Shown: piece by piece, positions 5,738 to 6,015 of the stretch
How positions within the stretch are numbered: position 1 is the first letter of the stretch
Layout: the number at the start of each line of letters is the position of its first letter
Source of the DNA: Bacillota bacterium
GTDB taxonomy: Bacteria; Bacillota; Clostridia; Oscillospirales; Ruminococcaceae
Reading direction: 5' to 3'
Assembly (NCBI GenBank): GCA_023394255.1
Contig: JAEXAZ010000140.1
Coordinates: 1 to 6,015, forward strand
DNA: 6,015 nucleotides
Notes under the pieces: model-generated
Told to the model about the DNA's origin: nothing
Databases searched by the model: none
What the model saw: only the letters and a program-made list of their open reading frames with translations
Translations under genes and position numbers: made by a program

Positions 5738-6015
5738 ATGCGCATGTATGATATCATCATGAAAAAGCGCGGCGGCGGAGAACTGTCCGACGAAGAAATC
5801 ACATTTTTTGTGGAGGGCTACACCGCGGGCACGATTCCGGACTATCAGGTCTCTTCCCTGATGATGGCGATTTATTTTCGCGGGATGACGCCGCGCGAAA
5901 CCGCGGTGCTGACCGACCGGATGGCCCATTCCGGCGATACGGTGGACCTGTCCGCAATCCCCGGCATCAAGGTGGATAAGCATTCCACCGGCGGCGTAGG
6001 GGATAAGACCAGCCT
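5738..6015 (+). CDS. pdp: Pyrimidine-nucleoside phosphorylase, N-terminal fragment (3' end outside window)
   Basis: The first 92 codons of a pyrimidine-nucleoside phosphorylase (Pdp, also named DeoA for the thymidine-preferring form), running off the window end in an open frame. The enzyme cleaves uridine, thymidine or deoxyuridine with phosphate to base plus (deoxy)ribose-1-phosphate in the cytosol. The N-terminus MRMYDIIMKKRGG closely resembles Bacillus Pdp. It is followed by LSDEEITFFVEGYTAGTIPD (16-35, the helical-domain motif), SLMMAIYFRGM (40-50), HSGDTVDLS (64-72) and the phosphate-binding motif KHSTGGVGDK (81-90). Together these are diagnostic for the thymidine/pyrimidine phosphorylase family. 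The rest of the protein, which would separate a uridine-accepting from a thymidine-preferring enzyme, is not in the window. It follows permease 2 closely and supplies the step between Cdd and DeoB. Confidence 0.95.
   Translation, partial: MRMYDIIMKKRGGGELSDEEITFFVEGYTAGTIPDYQVSSLMMAIYFRGMTPRETAVLTDRMAHSGDTVDLSAIPGIKVDKHSTGGVGDKTS

Noticed and set aside
5713..5751. Twelve-codon ORF (ATG 5713) before pdp as a leader peptide
   Set aside because: It overlaps the pdp RBS and start, has no biased composition such as repeated regulatory codons, and no attenuator-like hairpin follows.
1..6015. Mobile elements, CRISPR repeats, tRNAs, riboswitches, prophage or defence genes
   Set aside because: Coding genes fill nearly all of the window, codon use looks uniform by eye, and the two gaps are too short and lack known conserved riboswitch cores or repeat arrays.

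Overview
The window reads as one strand of a nucleoside-salvage operon from a Gram-positive, probably anaerobic Clostridia-type bacterium (an Oscillospiraceae/Ruminococcaceae-like relative is my guess). This rests on strong AGGAGG-type ribosome binding sites, a lipoprotein with an Ala/Ser-rich tether, Firmicutes-style protein families (Cys-type tetrameric cytidine deaminase, pyrimidine-nucleoside phosphorylase similar to Bacillus Pdp) and fairly GC-rich coding DNA (upper-50s percent by eye, not computed). All seven genes are on the + strand; I see no mobile element, CRISPR array, tRNA or rRNA.

Layout: 1-288 is the 3' end of phosphopentomutase (deoB). 285-704 is cytidine deaminase (cdd), overlapping deoB by 4 nt. 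A 61-nt gap (705-765) with an imperfect hairpin follows. 766-1923 is a BMP/PnrA-family nucleoside-binding lipoprotein. A 151-nt gap (1924-2074) holds two tandem hairpins: a perfect 17-bp stem resembling a leaky terminator or mRNA 3'-end stabiliser, then a two-part stem of 10+10 bp. 2075-3601 is the double ABC ATPase, 3598-4746 and 4743-5696 are the two membrane permeases, each joined to the previous gene by a 4-nt overlap. From 5738 to the window end is the N-terminal third or less of pyrimidine-nucleoside phosphorylase (pdp/deoA).

Together the genes give a coherent route: the lipoprotein captures a nucleoside outside the cell and the ATPase plus two permeases import it; Cdd deaminates (deoxy)cytidine to (deoxy)uridine; Pdp splits the pyrimidine nucleoside with phosphate to base plus (deoxy)ribose-1-phosphate; DeoB converts that to the 5-phosphate for central metabolism. 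The context suggests that this transporter, whose relatives are often annotated as sugar or guanosine importers, handles pyrimidine nucleosides, perhaps among others. No new type of system is visible. The least explained parts are the RNA structures on either side of the binding-protein gene, which probably set its expression apart from that of the membrane components.
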